Position numbers and translations under genes: made by a program. Shown here one piece after another: positions 1 to 8,399 of a DNA stretch of 64,000 bases (the first letter of the stretch is position 1; each line of letters starts with the position of its first letter). The notes under the pieces are model-generated. The model was not told the origin of the DNA, did not search any database, and saw nothing but the letters and a program-made list of their open reading frames with translations. Origin of the DNA: Rothia uropygialis (GTDB lineage: Bacteria; Actinomycetota; Actinomycetes; Actinomycetales; Micrococcaceae); assembly GCF_004137765.1 (NCBI RefSeq), contig NZ_NOIS01000003.1, positions 124,001 to 188,000 of the forward strand, in the 5' to 3' direction.

Positions 1-153
1 GTTCTCGGCGGCGGCATGAATCCTCTTGAGCCGCTCCGGACCCACGCGTGAAGCGTCTTGGAATGCCAAGGAAACCAAGGACTTGGAGACTCCCGCTTCG
101 GCCGCCACATCGCGGATCGTCGGGCGATCATTCCGGTCAGAGGTCTTTTCCAT
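1..153 (-). CDS. LacI-family transcriptional regulator, N-terminal fragment
   Basis: The 51 visible codons give the N-terminal DNA-binding head of a LacI/GalR repressor: TIRDVAAEAGVSKSLVSLAF followed by VGPERLKRIHAAAEN, which is the helix-turn-helix with recognition helix and the start of the hinge helix. The start is the ATG at 153-151. The gene runs off the left edge, so the effector domain and ligand are unknown. Members of the family repress sugar or polyol genes by binding a short palindrome with a roughly two-fold centre. A palindrome lies just upstream at 161-175 and could be an autoregulatory site. The fold assignment is firm; the target is not knowable from this fragment. Confidence 0.85.
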   Translation of the reverse strand, partial: MEKTSDRNDRPTIRDVAAEAGVSKSLVSLAFQDASRVGPERLKRIHAAAEN

Positions 154-160
154 GTTCCAT

Positions 161-175
161 ATCCTGGCACAGGAT
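161..175. promoter_or_regulatory. Palindrome upstream of the LacI-type gene
   Basis: ATCCTG-GCA-CAGGAT is a perfect 6+6 inverted repeat ending 8 bases before the start codon of the truncated regulator. Its position suggests an autoregulatory operator, but it is short and occurs once, so chance is possible. Confidence 0.3.
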
Positions 176-268
176 CCCCCGCGCGACCGGAGCCAAGGTA
201 GGCACCGCACGCTTTTCCGGGGCTTCGCCGAGGTACCCGCGGCGGGCAGACCGACACACGATGTGCGG

Positions 269-931
269 CTATCGCCCCAGGAGATTCGGGTAGATTCCGC
301 GCATCACGTTCACGAGCTCGTCCGCCTGCTCGGGTGAGACCGCGAGGTCGAGGATGGCGAATTCGTACCACGTGATCGTCCCGTAGGCTGCACCGAACAT
401 GGACTCGAAATCCGGCTTGTTGCCGGCCGACAGGTCCCCGAACGCACGCTTGGTGTTGACCGTCAGATGGCTGTTCGCTCCGTCGAAACTGGCGATGAGA
501 ACCACATTCCGGTCGCGCGATTCGACATGGATCAGATCCTTGTCACGTTGCAGAGAGTAGGTCCCTGTCCTCTGTATCCGGCACGGTCCGAAGTCCGCGA
601 TGGGTCCCGTCTGCCCCGTGCAGGAAAAGACGCCGATCATCGTGAAAGCCGCGGCCCGCGAGTGCCGGAAGACAAATTGCCCTGATTGATAGGACCCCTT
701 GGTGATCTGCAATCCGTTGCCGTCCGCGCTCTCGACGACTCGCACGTCCGCGGGCGTGGTCCGGACGGCGGCCGTGCGGCTCAGACCCATGGCATCGGGA
801 ATCCGGCTGGGATCCTCAGGGTTGACGGTGGATGCGACCCAGCGCGCAGCAACGGGCACTCCGAGATCCGGCAGAAGGTACTCGGCCAGGTTATTCGTGA
901 TTTTCGATTGAGTCCGAATCATCGTGGTCAT
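269..931 (-). CDS. Hypothetical protein, probable concanavalin A-like (lectin/LamG-type) fold
   Basis: This 220-residue protein is the last gene of the exopolysaccharide operon. The ATG at 931-929 follows GGAG at good distance; a longer reading frame upstream would run into the beta-helix gene. The C-terminal half reads like a jelly-roll lectin domain: alternating short strands (FTMIGVFSC, DKDLIHVESRDRNVVLIASF, HLTVNTKRAFGDL), then ITWYEFAILDLAVSPEQADE and a helical end typical of LamG-like carbohydrate-binding modules. No signal peptide or membrane segment is seen. Its place 10 bases after a beta-helix protein and after an SGNH esterase suggests a role in binding or modifying the polymer. 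The fold call is by pattern only. Confidence 0.6.
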   Translation of the reverse strand: MTTMIRTQSKITNNLAEYLLPDLGVPVAARWVASTVNPEDPSRIPDAMGLSRTAAVRTTPADVRVVESADGNGLQITKGSYQSGQFVFRHSRAAAFTMIGVFSCTGQTGPIADFGPCRIQRTGTYSLQRDKDLIHVESRDRNVVLIASFDGANSHLTVNTKRAFGDLSAGNKPDFESMFGAAYGTITWYEFAILDLAVSPEQADELVNVMRGIYPNLLGR

Positions 932-941
932 GAATTTTCTC

Positions 942-2552
942 CTAGTCCGAGACCTGATCGAGAATCCGTCCGTTGCCGAGAACATAGTTCCGGCCGGTGG
1001 CACCGCCTCTGATGACTTCGCCAGAGGGGCGCTCATTGGTCAGTGAGCGGTGGGACACCGTGATCATGTTTTCCCGCGCCTCAGGGCCGAAGGCAAGGGC
1101 ATGCTTCTGCCATCCGTAGAACGACCCAGGAGCCTGTTGCGCGGCCGTGGTCGACGAAAGGTTCAGAACATTCCTCGACCCTTCGACGAAGGCACCGACG
1201 TGCCCGGCGGGTGTTGTAGCTCTTACTGGGTTGCTGACCCGAGTCCGCCCGTCATCACCATAGACTTGAAGGGCTTGGTTCTCTTCGTTGGTCAACCACG
1301 GCTCCAGGTCATCGTCGGCCCGCATGGCCCACGGCGGAACGAGGTTGTTCGCGTCCACGGACATCTGGATATTCGCTCCTTCCGTTCCCGGGGAAATCCA
1401 CAGACCGTGCCCCGAATGATTCTGGGAAGAAGACGACGAAACGGTGACGTCGGCTCCATTCCCGTGGAACTCCCAACCATTGGCCCACCTCCGTCGATAC
1501 GCATTGCCGTCCGGCGCCGGGTGATTGAGAACCGCTGTTCCGGACATCCAGGTCTTGAGGTTCGAATAGTTCACGGATCCGTGCAGTGAACGGACCCCGG
1601 CGAATTCCGCTTGCCCCACGGTGCAATCGGACCAGGAACAATCAGGCGGAGAAATGAATCCGACGCCGGGCCGAATGGCCACCACATTGTGGAAGACGGT
1701 TCCTCCGTTCCCGCCCAGCCCAAAGACCGCCGTACCGTAGACATCGTTGATTCTCACGTTGACGACCAGGTTGTAGAGATCGAGACCTTCGTCGTCCTGG
1801 TCGGGCTTGGGCTCCGACCGTGCAATCCAAATTCCATGAGGCATGGCGCTGGCGTGACCCAGGGAGTTTCGGGCCCATTCCCGCCCCTTGGACCACACCG
1901 TTTGGTTGAAACGGTTTCCCTCCAACGTCACATCGCGAATTTCACTGCGATAGTTCTTGCGCCCGGAGGCGGATGGGGTCACGGCAATGATGGGTCTGTT
2001 CGCGGCATTGGGAAGAACGAATTTGGTAATTCTCTGACCGGATCCCGCCAGCGAGACGCCGGGAGCAAGGGTCACGCTCCCCAGCGTCGCGCCGGGAGGG
2101 AGGACCACCGTGCCTCCGCCGTTCTCGGAGACGGAGACTACCAGGCGATTCAACGCTTCTGTGTCGTCGGTACCGCTCTTCGGTTCCCATGCCATGCCCA
2201 TGTTCGGATTGCGCTCGAGTACGGCGTCGGATTTGACTCCGCCAGCGGCCGCCGGAATGAGACCACCGTTGTGCTTGGACGAATACCGGAGGAGCCGGGG
2301 CGAGAGCGACCCCGAGGAATCGAGAAGGTCCACTCTCCGCACACCATCGGTCACCGCCAGGAGGCTGTCACCAGGCCCTTCGGGGTCGAAACCGAACTTC
2401 TCATATGCGTTTGCAGACGGATGTCCGTCCGGCTTCCGTGCCTCGATCCAGGTTGGCTCCGCATTCTTTCCGGTCGCGGCAAAGATGAGATCTTCCCGTG
2501 GATTTCCCTTGCCCTGTTTGGGATATCCACGCAGCGACCGCTCTTCCTTCAT
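942..2552 (-). CDS. Right-handed parallel beta-helix (pectate-lyase-like) protein
   Basis: The 536-residue protein carries the entry motif of the pectate lyase 3 / tailspike superfamily: GTDDTEALNRLVVSVSENGG, then GTVVLPPGATL and turns such as SEIRDVTLEGN, with Asn/Gly-rich rungs through the centre (VVNVRINDVYG, NGADVTVSSSS). Such proteins bind or cleave acidic polysaccharides. The chosen ATG at 2552 has GAGGAAGGA upstream. An alternative ATG at 2606 overlaps the stop of the SGNH gene as TGATG, but the strong ribosome site then falls inside the coding frame, so 2552 is preferred. No secretion signal is visible, which is odd for a polymer-acting enzyme. Whether it is a lyase, a hydrolase or only a binding scaffold cannot be told. 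Confidence 0.7.
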   Translation of the reverse strand: MKEERSLRGYPKQGKGNPREDLIFAATGKNAEPTWIEARKPDGHPSANAYEKFGFDPEGPGDSLLAVTDGVRRVDLLDSSGSLSPRLLRYSSKHNGGLIPAAAGGVKSDAVLERNPNMGMAWEPKSGTDDTEALNRLVVSVSENGGGTVVLPPGATLGSVTLAPGVSLAGSGQRITKFVLPNAANRPIIAVTPSASGRKNYRSEIRDVTLEGNRFNQTVWSKGREWARNSLGHASAMPHGIWIARSEPKPDQDDEGLDLYNLVVNVRINDVYGTAVFGLGGNGGTVFHNVVAIRPGVGFISPPDCSWSDCTVGQAEFAGVRSLHGSVNYSNLKTWMSGTAVLNHPAPDGNAYRRRWANGWEFHGNGADVTVSSSSSQNHSGHGLWISPGTEGANIQMSVDANNLVPPWAMRADDDLEPWLTNEENQALQVYGDDGRTRVSNPVRATTPAGHVGAFVEGSRNVLNLSSTTAAQQAPGSFYGWQKHALAFGPEARENMITVSHRSLTNERPSGEVIRGGATGRNYVLGNGRILDQVSD

Positions 2553-2605
2553 TGTTAGCTGTCCTTCCTCTTCATCTGAGAAATTGGCGGAGATGAAACC
2601 CCGCA

Positions 2606-3670
2606 TCACACCAGGTGCAGGCGTTTGAATTCTTCGAACACGCCCGCGGCATACGCTTTTCCTCCAGGAATGCTGAGATGACCACGGACGTCCAGGGTCA
2701 GGGAGGCAGGAATGACGCCGTTGTCCTCGGCGGTCCGGTCCTTGCCGGTCATCCTCCGATCCGCCACGGCGAATGACTTCTCCCGGTGTTCGATCAGCCA
2801 CCGGAAGGGCTCAATGAACGCATCCCCGAATTCCTGTTTGAGCCTTTCATTCCATGCATCGAGCTCCTGGCGCTTCGGAGCGCCGATCTCCTCGTCCTGC
2901 CACGCGGGGATCTCGGTCACCACGTACCTCGGTTGCTTCGCCGGGTGCTTCTCGATCATGGTTCGTATGTTCTTCACCAACTCATCGACGGATCCGCCGA
3001 TATCCATGTCATTGCGTCCGAGAGCGAAGACGACCGAGTAATTCCGGTGGAACCCTTTGGTTCCAATGGACTGCTCATGGCGCGGGTCCACTGTGATGTC
3101 GACGGTTTCGGCGACATCGAGTCCTTCGCCGGACCAGGGTCGTCGGAACCATGTCCTCTTCGATCCCCTTGGCCGAATCATCTCTCCCCGGATTCCACAG
3201 ATTTCGACAAGGTGCTCTACGCCCTCGTGCATCCGATAGGCCGGCGGATCGAAGTCGAGCAGCTCAACGCTGCCCTTCGCGGGAATCCGACCGCCGTCGA
3301 CCCGTGCCCTCAGAGGCTCGCACCCCGTCCTGATCGCCGCGATCAACGAGGTGTCTCCAATCATGCTTGCGTCCATGTGCTCGTAGCCCGTGAGCTCCGC
3401 ACATGCCGGAACCATTTTGGAAAGGTTGATGAAGGAGTCTCCGAGGTGCACCCACTCCTCACGGGAGGAGCGATGCCGGGCATTTCCCGTCGGGGGACCA
3501 CTGCGTATCAAGGGGCGAGGCGACTCGATCCTTTTCAGTGGTTCCTGGCTGCATCCCGCCGTCATGAGCGAGGCCGACCCCAGGCCCAAGGCCCGAAACA
3601 GGGAACGCCTCGACGTCATCTGCCCGGCCCCGGAGACCGAAGCATCCGTCGCTGACTGGCACTGGACCAT
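2606..3670 (-). CDS. SGNH/GDSL-type esterase, Tat-type lipoprotein
   Basis: The 354-residue product starts with a twin-arginine signal (SRRSLFRALGLGSASL, residues 20-35) ending in a lipobox TAGC, with Cys40 as the lipidated residue, so it should be exported folded and anchored to the outer membrane face. The SGNH blocks are present: HLGDSF (nucleophile Ser, about residue 79), the GRND block with the conserved Asn, and near the C-terminus a DVRGH block giving the catalytic Asp-His pair. Family members are O-acetyl-esterases or acyltransferases on glycans. The start at 3670 has GGAG 11-14 bases upstream; the second Met (residue 18) is an alternative. In an exopolysaccharide operon it most likely edits acyl groups on the polymer. 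Confidence 0.8.
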   Translation of the reverse strand: MVQCQSATDASVSGAGQMTSRRSLFRALGLGSASLMTAGCSQEPLKRIESPRPLIRSGPPTGNARHRSSREEWVHLGDSFINLSKMVPACAELTGYEHMDASMIGDTSLIAAIRTGCEPLRARVDGGRIPAKGSVELLDFDPPAYRMHEGVEHLVEICGIRGEMIRPRGSKRTWFRRPWSGEGLDVAETVDITVDPRHEQSIGTKGFHRNYSVVFALGRNDMDIGGSVDELVKNIRTMIEKHPAKQPRYVVTEIPAWQDEEIGAPKRQELDAWNERLKQEFGDAFIEPFRWLIEHREKSFAVADRRMTGKDRTAEDNGVIPASLTLDVRGHLSIPGGKAYAAGVFEEFKRLHLV

Positions 3671-3697
3671 TGTCGATTTTTTCTCCTCGGACGAAGA

Positions 3698-4582
3698 TCA
3701 GTCGATCACGGGTGCCTCTGCGGCAAGAATTCGAATGTCCTCACCGGTCAGCGTGGCCCGGATCTGCGCATCGTTCCCGTTCTCGGCGACATTGCTTTGA
3801 TGCAGCGAGGACTTCTGCTGAAGGCCAGGAATGGAAACATAGGTCAGGCCCTCAGGGGAGACGAATCTCGCTTTGATACCTGTTCGGATCGCTTCGACAT
3901 TGATCCAGATGTCGTCAGCGCGCGGGCAGGTCTTCGTGAAGTCAGTGCCATCCCGCAGGATGCGTTCCTGGAGCTTCCCGGGGAAGACGGCTCCGCTGCC
4001 GCCTGTCACGAAGTTGGCGTGGCTGAGGCTGGGAGCTTCGGCGGCACCCCATTCCGAGTACGGAGCCACCTCGGTCCCCCCTTTGGCAAGTGTCCACTGG
4101 TGGCATCGCACAGCGATCAGGTCGTGGGGATGCCGTTGATGAGCGGAACTCATGCGTTCTAACCAGCCGGAGGGATACATCAGGTCGTCGTCGGCCGTGA
4201 CCAGGGCGAGTTCACGGCCCTCCGTCATCCGAATATACGGATAGAACTTCTTGAACGGACCGAAGTTCTCACACGTGAGAATCTCGAGACCGCGATGTTG
4301 CAGGCGAAGAAGCTGAGGATAGTTCTCGACGTCGAAGGTCTCGTCGTCGACCCACAGAATCATGCGTTGCGGTTTCACCCGGCCCTGGGCGATGGACTCG
4401 ATCGCGAGCCACACCGTCGAGAGGCGGTGACCGTACGAGGTGATGTTGACGGCGACAGGTGCCTCTCCCAGGGCGGAGCCAGAGGAGAACCTGTTGATCA
4501 ACCGAAGCCTCGCCATGGCCGCCGCCTTCCACGGAATGCGCAACGGCCGAGAGACCTGCAGGTCCAAAGGCGTTTCTGTCAT
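3698..4582 (-). CDS. Glycosyltransferase (GT-A fold)
   Basis: The 294-residue protein has the features of a small GT-A enzyme: VNITSYGHRLSTVWLAIESI at the start of the nucleotide-sugar fold, MILWVDDETF, and LVTADDDLMYPSGWLE, where the Asp cluster supplies the metal/UDP-sugar-binding DxD-type motif. A C-terminal RADDIWINVEAI segment resembles the ED/DD block of family 2-like enzymes. No membrane segment is seen. Its start overlaps the stop of the flippase gene by 4 bases (ATGA), so the two are translationally coupled. The sugar donor and acceptor are unknown. It probably adds one residue of the repeat unit on the cytoplasmic side. Confidence 0.75.
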   Translation of the reverse strand: MTETPLDLQVSRPLRIPWKAAAMARLRLINRFSSGSALGEAPVAVNITSYGHRLSTVWLAIESIAQGRVKPQRMILWVDDETFDVENYPQLLRLQHRGLEILTCENFGPFKKFYPYIRMTEGRELALVTADDDLMYPSGWLERMSSAHQRHPHDLIAVRCHQWTLAKGGTEVAPYSEWGAAEAPSLSHANFVTGGSGAVFPGKLQERILRDGTDFTKTCPRADDIWINVEAIRTGIKARFVSPEGLTYVSIPGLQQKSSLHQSNVAENGNDAQIRATLTGEDIRILAAEAPVID

Positions 4583-5988
4583 CGTGAGACTCCTGTTTTC
4601 CGAAGGATTTTTCCCGCGGCCTTCGTCAGCATGGCTGCGTCATCGCTCGAGAGCGCGTAGAACGCCCGGAGACTGAACCCGAAGTGGCGGCGGAGGTAAT
4701 AGATATTCAGATTGCCGGCCACCGCGCTCCCCACGAGGGTGGACAGCGCGGCCCCCATGCCGCCCAGCACAGGTGTCAGCCCCAAGAGGACGGCAAGGTT
4801 GAATGCGGCTCCGATGGCCATGGATCGGCTCCGGAGATCCGGTCTTCCTCGGCCCGAGAGCCCTGCGCCCGCGACCGATCCAGGGGCTCCCACGACGGCA
4901 GCGGCAAGAAGCACCAGAAGCATCGGGATCGACGCGGAGAACTCCGCCCCGAAGACCGGCCCCACCCAGAGGAACGACGTCGCAGCGATCGGCAAAGCGG
5001 TCAGGACCGTCAGAATCAAGGTAATCCGCGCCATCGTGGTCAGGCGTCGATCGGCATACTCCGAGGCGGCACCGTCCCCCGTATCCGCGGAATCTGCGGC
5101 AAAAACCACGTTGCGGAACGCGTTGGAGAGCACAGACGGGACCTCCCCGATGGTCACGGCAACGGCGTACAGTCCCTGCTGCTCCAGGGTGGTCAACTTG
5201 ATCATGAGCGTCTGGTCGATCCGGCTCAGGATGATGCCGGACAGTGAACCGAACCAAATCTTCGACCCGTAGGACCACATCTCCCCGGCCGACTGAGGTT
5301 CTTCCCGTTCCGGTACCCCCCTGCCGTCGGTCCGAAGCCTCCAGAGTACGGGAACGTAGGCGAGAGCCCCGAGCACGGGAGACGCCAGTGTCACGAGCAC
5401 GGCGTTGAGCACCGTCAAATGGCCTGTCCGCAACAGGACCACGAGCGCGACCAGCCGGAGCACCGAGAACAACCCTTGTTCCAAGGCCTGGTACTTCCAC
5501 TGGCCGGTCGCGGCGGCGTATGCCCTCGGGATGAGAATCAGCATGTTCGGGACCAGCGCCACGGCCGTGAGCAGAAGGAGTGTCCGATACTCCTCCCCGT
5601 GACCGCTCGAAAGGAACGGGCTCAGCCCCCACACCGCGAGGGCGCAGAGCGCCCCGAGAGACAGCAATGTCCAGAGGGCCAGACGGAGCACCGAACGCCG
5701 TCGTCGGAAGTACCGCGCCGCAAAAAAGGTCAGGGCCTCCGGCATACCGAATGCTCCCGCGGAAGACGCAACCAGCACGATGGAGGTCACTCCGCCGAGT
5801 GCCCCGCGTCCGGCCTCGCCGAGCCCGTGGGAGAGAATGGGGGCAATGGCCAGGCCGGCGACGGGCGCCAAGAGGTTACTCAGCAGAGAATAGAAGAGCC
5901 CCGACCCCATGGAGGTCGGATTCTGCACTGGGGTGTTCTCGGGGGCTCGCCCCTTCGAGGGCCCGCGAGCTGATTCGGATTCGGACAT
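4579..5988 (-). CDS. Polysaccharide flippase of the MOP/Wzx superfamily
   Basis: After a hydrophilic N-terminus of about 27 residues, the 469-residue protein is almost entirely hydrophobic, with about 12-14 predicted membrane segments and the alternating pattern of Wzx/RfbX flippases (LFYSLLSNLLAPVAGLAIAP; LRLVALVVLLRTGHLTVLNA). The central loop SRIDQTLMIKLTTLEQQGLY matches the region seen in lipid-linked oligosaccharide translocases. It would move undecaprenyl-linked repeat units across the membrane before polymerisation by the product at 8400-9758. The start is the ATG at 5988, 20 bases after the BY-kinase stop; longer versions would overlap that gene. Confidence 0.85.
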   Translation of the reverse strand: MSESESARGPSKGRAPENTPVQNPTSMGSGLFYSLLSNLLAPVAGLAIAPILSHGLGEAGRGALGGVTSIVLVASSAGAFGMPEALTFFAARYFRRRRSVLRLALWTLLSLGALCALAVWGLSPFLSSGHGEEYRTLLLLTAVALVPNMLILIPRAYAAATGQWKYQALEQGLFSVLRLVALVVLLRTGHLTVLNAVLVTLASPVLGALAYVPVLWRLRTDGRGVPEREEPQSAGEMWSYGSKIWFGSLSGIILSRIDQTLMIKLTTLEQQGLYAVAVTIGEVPSVLSNAFRNVVFAADSADTGDGAASEYADRRLTTMARITLILTVLTALPIAATSFLWVGPVFGAEFSASIPMLLVLLAAAVVGAPGSVAGAGLSGRGRPDLRSRSMAIGAAFNLAVLLGLTPVLGGMGAALSTLVGSAVAGNLNIYYLRRHFGFSLRAFYALSSDDAAMLTKAAGKILRKTGVSR

Positions 5989-6007
5989 GATCGGTGCCTG
6001 GACGACG

Positions 6008-7588
6008 TCAGACGCCGCTCTTTGCCTTTCCAGTCTTCCGACCTGAACCCTTCTTCCGCGAACGCTTCCCACTCCGCGAGGACTCGTTCTCGGCCTCGTA
6101 GTAGTAGTTCTTTCCGTAGTAGCTGTAGTAGCCGGCCTCGCTGCCCCGCGTGGGCACCTTGTTCAGCACCGTGCCCAACAACTGTGCGTTGATCTGTTCG
6201 AGGTTCTGCAACGACTTTCCGAGCTGATCGCGCGTGGTACCGCCGGCCTCGACGACAACCAGGGCTCCGTCGAATTTGGTGGCAATGATTGCCGAGTCGC
6301 TGACCGGGAGCAACGGCGGAGCATCCATGATGACCGTGCCCTTCTCGGCCAGCCGATCGATCATGGTTGAGAAGCGTTCCGAAGCGAGGATCTCCGAGGG
6401 ATTCGGCGGAATGTGCCCCGCCGCCAGGACGAACAGGTTCGGATACGTGTGTACTTCCTGGATGACGTCGTCCATCTCGGCCCGGCCGATGATGACGTCG
6501 GTCAGCCCGACATCCGTGATCAGACCGAACCTCTTGGCAACCGTGGGACGCCGCAGATCGGCATCCACGAGGTAGACCGGGTCCCCGCCCTGGGCGAGGG
6601 CAATAGCGAGGTTGTCCGCCACGGTGGACTTCCCGTCCTCGGGAAGGCAGGAGGTCACCACGAACCGCCGGGGAGGCCGGTCCGGATTCATGAATTGCAG
6701 ATTGGTCCGGATCTCTTTGAAAGACTCCACCACGCTGAAGTCACGCCGATGCGCTTGGGCGCCCAAAGACTCAGGTGGGATCAATCGCGATTCGCTCAGC
6801 GAATCGGACAACGGCACGGTGCCCAGCAAGGGGGAATTGCCCATGACCTCTCGAAGAATCTCGACCGAACGGATACTCCGGTCCCGGAAAGCCTGCAACA
6901 GGAGCAGAAACAGAACCACAACAAGCAGAACCAACGCACCCAGCGCGGCGTTCAACTTCACGTTCGGGGAGACAGGCGAGGTCGGCGTCTCGGCCTGCAC
7001 GTATTCGATGAATTTGAGCACTGAATTGGCCGGATCGGCCTCTGATTCTTCCGATTCCTCAGAATCGGAAGAATCCTTGGGTGCGGCCGAGTTGCCCCCG
7101 GTCTCGACCCGTTCGACGTTCGTGGACAGGGCCTCGATCCACGCATCTGCGAGTTCCCGAGCGCTGTCAGGGTCCTGGGACCGAACCGTGACCTGGATCT
7201 GCGCCGTGTCCAGCGGGACGGCGACCGAAACCATGCCGAGCGCCTGCTGCGGCGTGAGGTCGAATCCGGTGGACCGGATGGCGTCCTCGGCCACACCGCG
7301 TGAGGTCGCGAGACTCTTGTACTGGGTCGCCTTCGACTTGGCAAGGGTGTCCGTGGTCGAGGCCAGAGCAATACTGTTGTTGTTGTCGGTTGTGACAATC
7401 CCCGTAGCGTCGGCCGCGTACACGCGCGGTTGGAGGGCCGAAACGCCGACGCCGATCAACGCACCGACGACCACACCGATCACCAGAAAGTACCAACGGC
7501 GGCGAACAGTACGCACAAACGCCTCAACCAGCCCCGAACTCTTTTCCGACGCGGTTCCATCGATCAACACTGGGTTCTTCTCGCCCAT
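6008..7588 (-). CDS. Fused Wzz chain-length determinant / bacterial tyrosine kinase (Wzc/CpsD type)
   Basis: The 526-residue protein has membrane segments near residues 32-52 and 212-232 flanking an external Wzz domain that contains a very acidic Ser/Glu stretch (SSDSEESEESE, about 173-183). The cytoplasmic part is a P-loop BY-kinase: Walker A PEDGKST (about 316-322), Walker A' VDADLRRPT (about 341-349), Walker B VIMDAPPLL, and a C-terminal tyrosine cluster YYSYYGKNYYYE that would be the autophosphorylation tail. Such proteins couple phosphorylation to polymer length and export. The start is the ATG at 7588 with GGAGAG upstream. Its partner phosphatase is encoded immediately upstream in the operon. 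Confidence 0.88.
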   Translation of the reverse strand: MGEKNPVLIDGTASEKSSGLVEAFVRTVRRRWYFLVIGVVVGALIGVGVSALQPRVYAADATGIVTTDNNNSIALASTTDTLAKSKATQYKSLATSRGVAEDAIRSTGFDLTPQQALGMVSVAVPLDTAQIQVTVRSQDPDSARELADAWIEALSTNVERVETGGNSAAPKDSSDSEESEESEADPANSVLKFIEYVQAETPTSPVSPNVKLNAALGALVLLVVVLFLLLLQAFRDRSIRSVEILREVMGNSPLLGTVPLSDSLSESRLIPPESLGAQAHRRDFSVVESFKEIRTNLQFMNPDRPPRRFVVTSCLPEDGKSTVADNLAIALAQGGDPVYLVDADLRRPTVAKRFGLITDVGLTDVIIGRAEMDDVIQEVHTYPNLFVLAAGHIPPNPSEILASERFSTMIDRLAEKGTVIMDAPPLLPVSDSAIIATKFDGALVVVEAGGTTRDQLGKSLQNLEQINAQLLGTVLNKVPTRGSEAGYYSYYGKNYYYEAENESSRSGKRSRKKGSGRKTGKAKSGV

Positions 7589-7638
7589 ACCTACTTGTCT
7601 CTCCAATACGTTTTGTGGTTCCCGTTCTTCGAAGCGCC

Positions 7639-8358
7639 TCAGCGGAACATCTTTCGCAGGAACTGGTCGATGGCCACGAAGACCTCTTCCCCGGTTTGGC
7701 GGTAGACCGCCACGTCCTGGAGATAGGGGTCGACGATGTCCAGGTCGGCCTCCGCGTCCCGACCGACCTGGGAGCGTCGGGAGGATGCCTCCGCAACGAA
7801 CGCGGAGCACTTCTGGACGAGGTTCTCCGCGGAGCTGAAGGAATCCACGGGTTCCCACTCGACGAGCTCTGCCAACCGCGCGAATTCCTTAAGCGTGAAG
7901 GTCTTTTTCAGCGCCCTTGGAATCGCGGACAGAACCTCGGATCGCTGCTCGGTGGTCGCAGTCAGCACCAGGTCTGCCTCGTTGATTCCATCCACGGTGA
8001 TGGCCCGTGGCCGGTGAGCGGACAAGTCAAATCCACGGGATGAGGCGATGTCCAGGATCTCCTGGGGCACCTCGACCTCCGGGTTGGCCCCCGTACCCCC
8101 GGACTCTGCTCGCACGGGGATGTCTCCCGTGACGTCGTTGAGGTATCCCATGGCCAGCGCCGACCGGCAGACATTTCCGGTGCACACGAAGTAGACCCTG
8201 AATCCCAATGGAACGGCTTCCGCCTCCGCCCGCGGTTCCGGGGAGCCAGAAGCGGACGGCGTGGGCACGGCTGCTGCAGGTTCGGTCGGTGCAGGTTCGA
8301 CCTGGTTGACCTCAGGGGTCGAAGGACCGTCAGGTTTTTTGTGCCAAGGACTAAACAT
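7639..8358 (-). CDS. Low-molecular-weight protein-tyrosine phosphatase with N-terminal extension
   Basis: The catalytic loop CTGNVCRS (CX5R) appears near residue 59 and the general-acid motif DIVDPYLQD near the C-terminus, which together define LMW-PTPs of the Wzb/Ptp type. The protein is 239 residues against the usual 150-190; the excess is an N-terminal stretch of about 50 residues rich in Pro, Ala and Glu that precedes the first beta strand (RVYFVCTGN). GGAG sits 7 bases before the ATG, so the extension is probably translated. Placed next to the BY-kinase gene, it most likely removes phosphate from the kinase tyrosine tail, so that cycling controls polymerisation. The function of the extension is unknown. 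Confidence 0.88.
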   Translation of the reverse strand: MFSPWHKKPDGPSTPEVNQVEPAPTEPAAAVPTPSASGSPEPRAEAEAVPLGFRVYFVCTGNVCRSALAMGYLNDVTGDIPVRAESGGTGANPEVEVPQEILDIASSRGFDLSAHRPRAITVDGINEADLVLTATTEQRSEVLSAIPRALKKTFTLKEFARLAELVEWEPVDSFSSAENLVQKCSAFVAEASSRRSQVGRDAEADLDIVDPYLQDVAVYRQTGEEVFVAIDQFLRKMFR

Positions 8359-8399
8359 CGAAATTCTCCGTGATTCTGTGAAAGGACGGATGAGGGACG

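Noticed and set aside
269-3670. Prophage remnant at the end of the polysaccharide locus
   Set aside because: The beta-helix and lectin-fold proteins look tailspike-like, but there is no other phage gene, no integrase and no att-type repeat, and operon continuity with the polysaccharide genes is intact.
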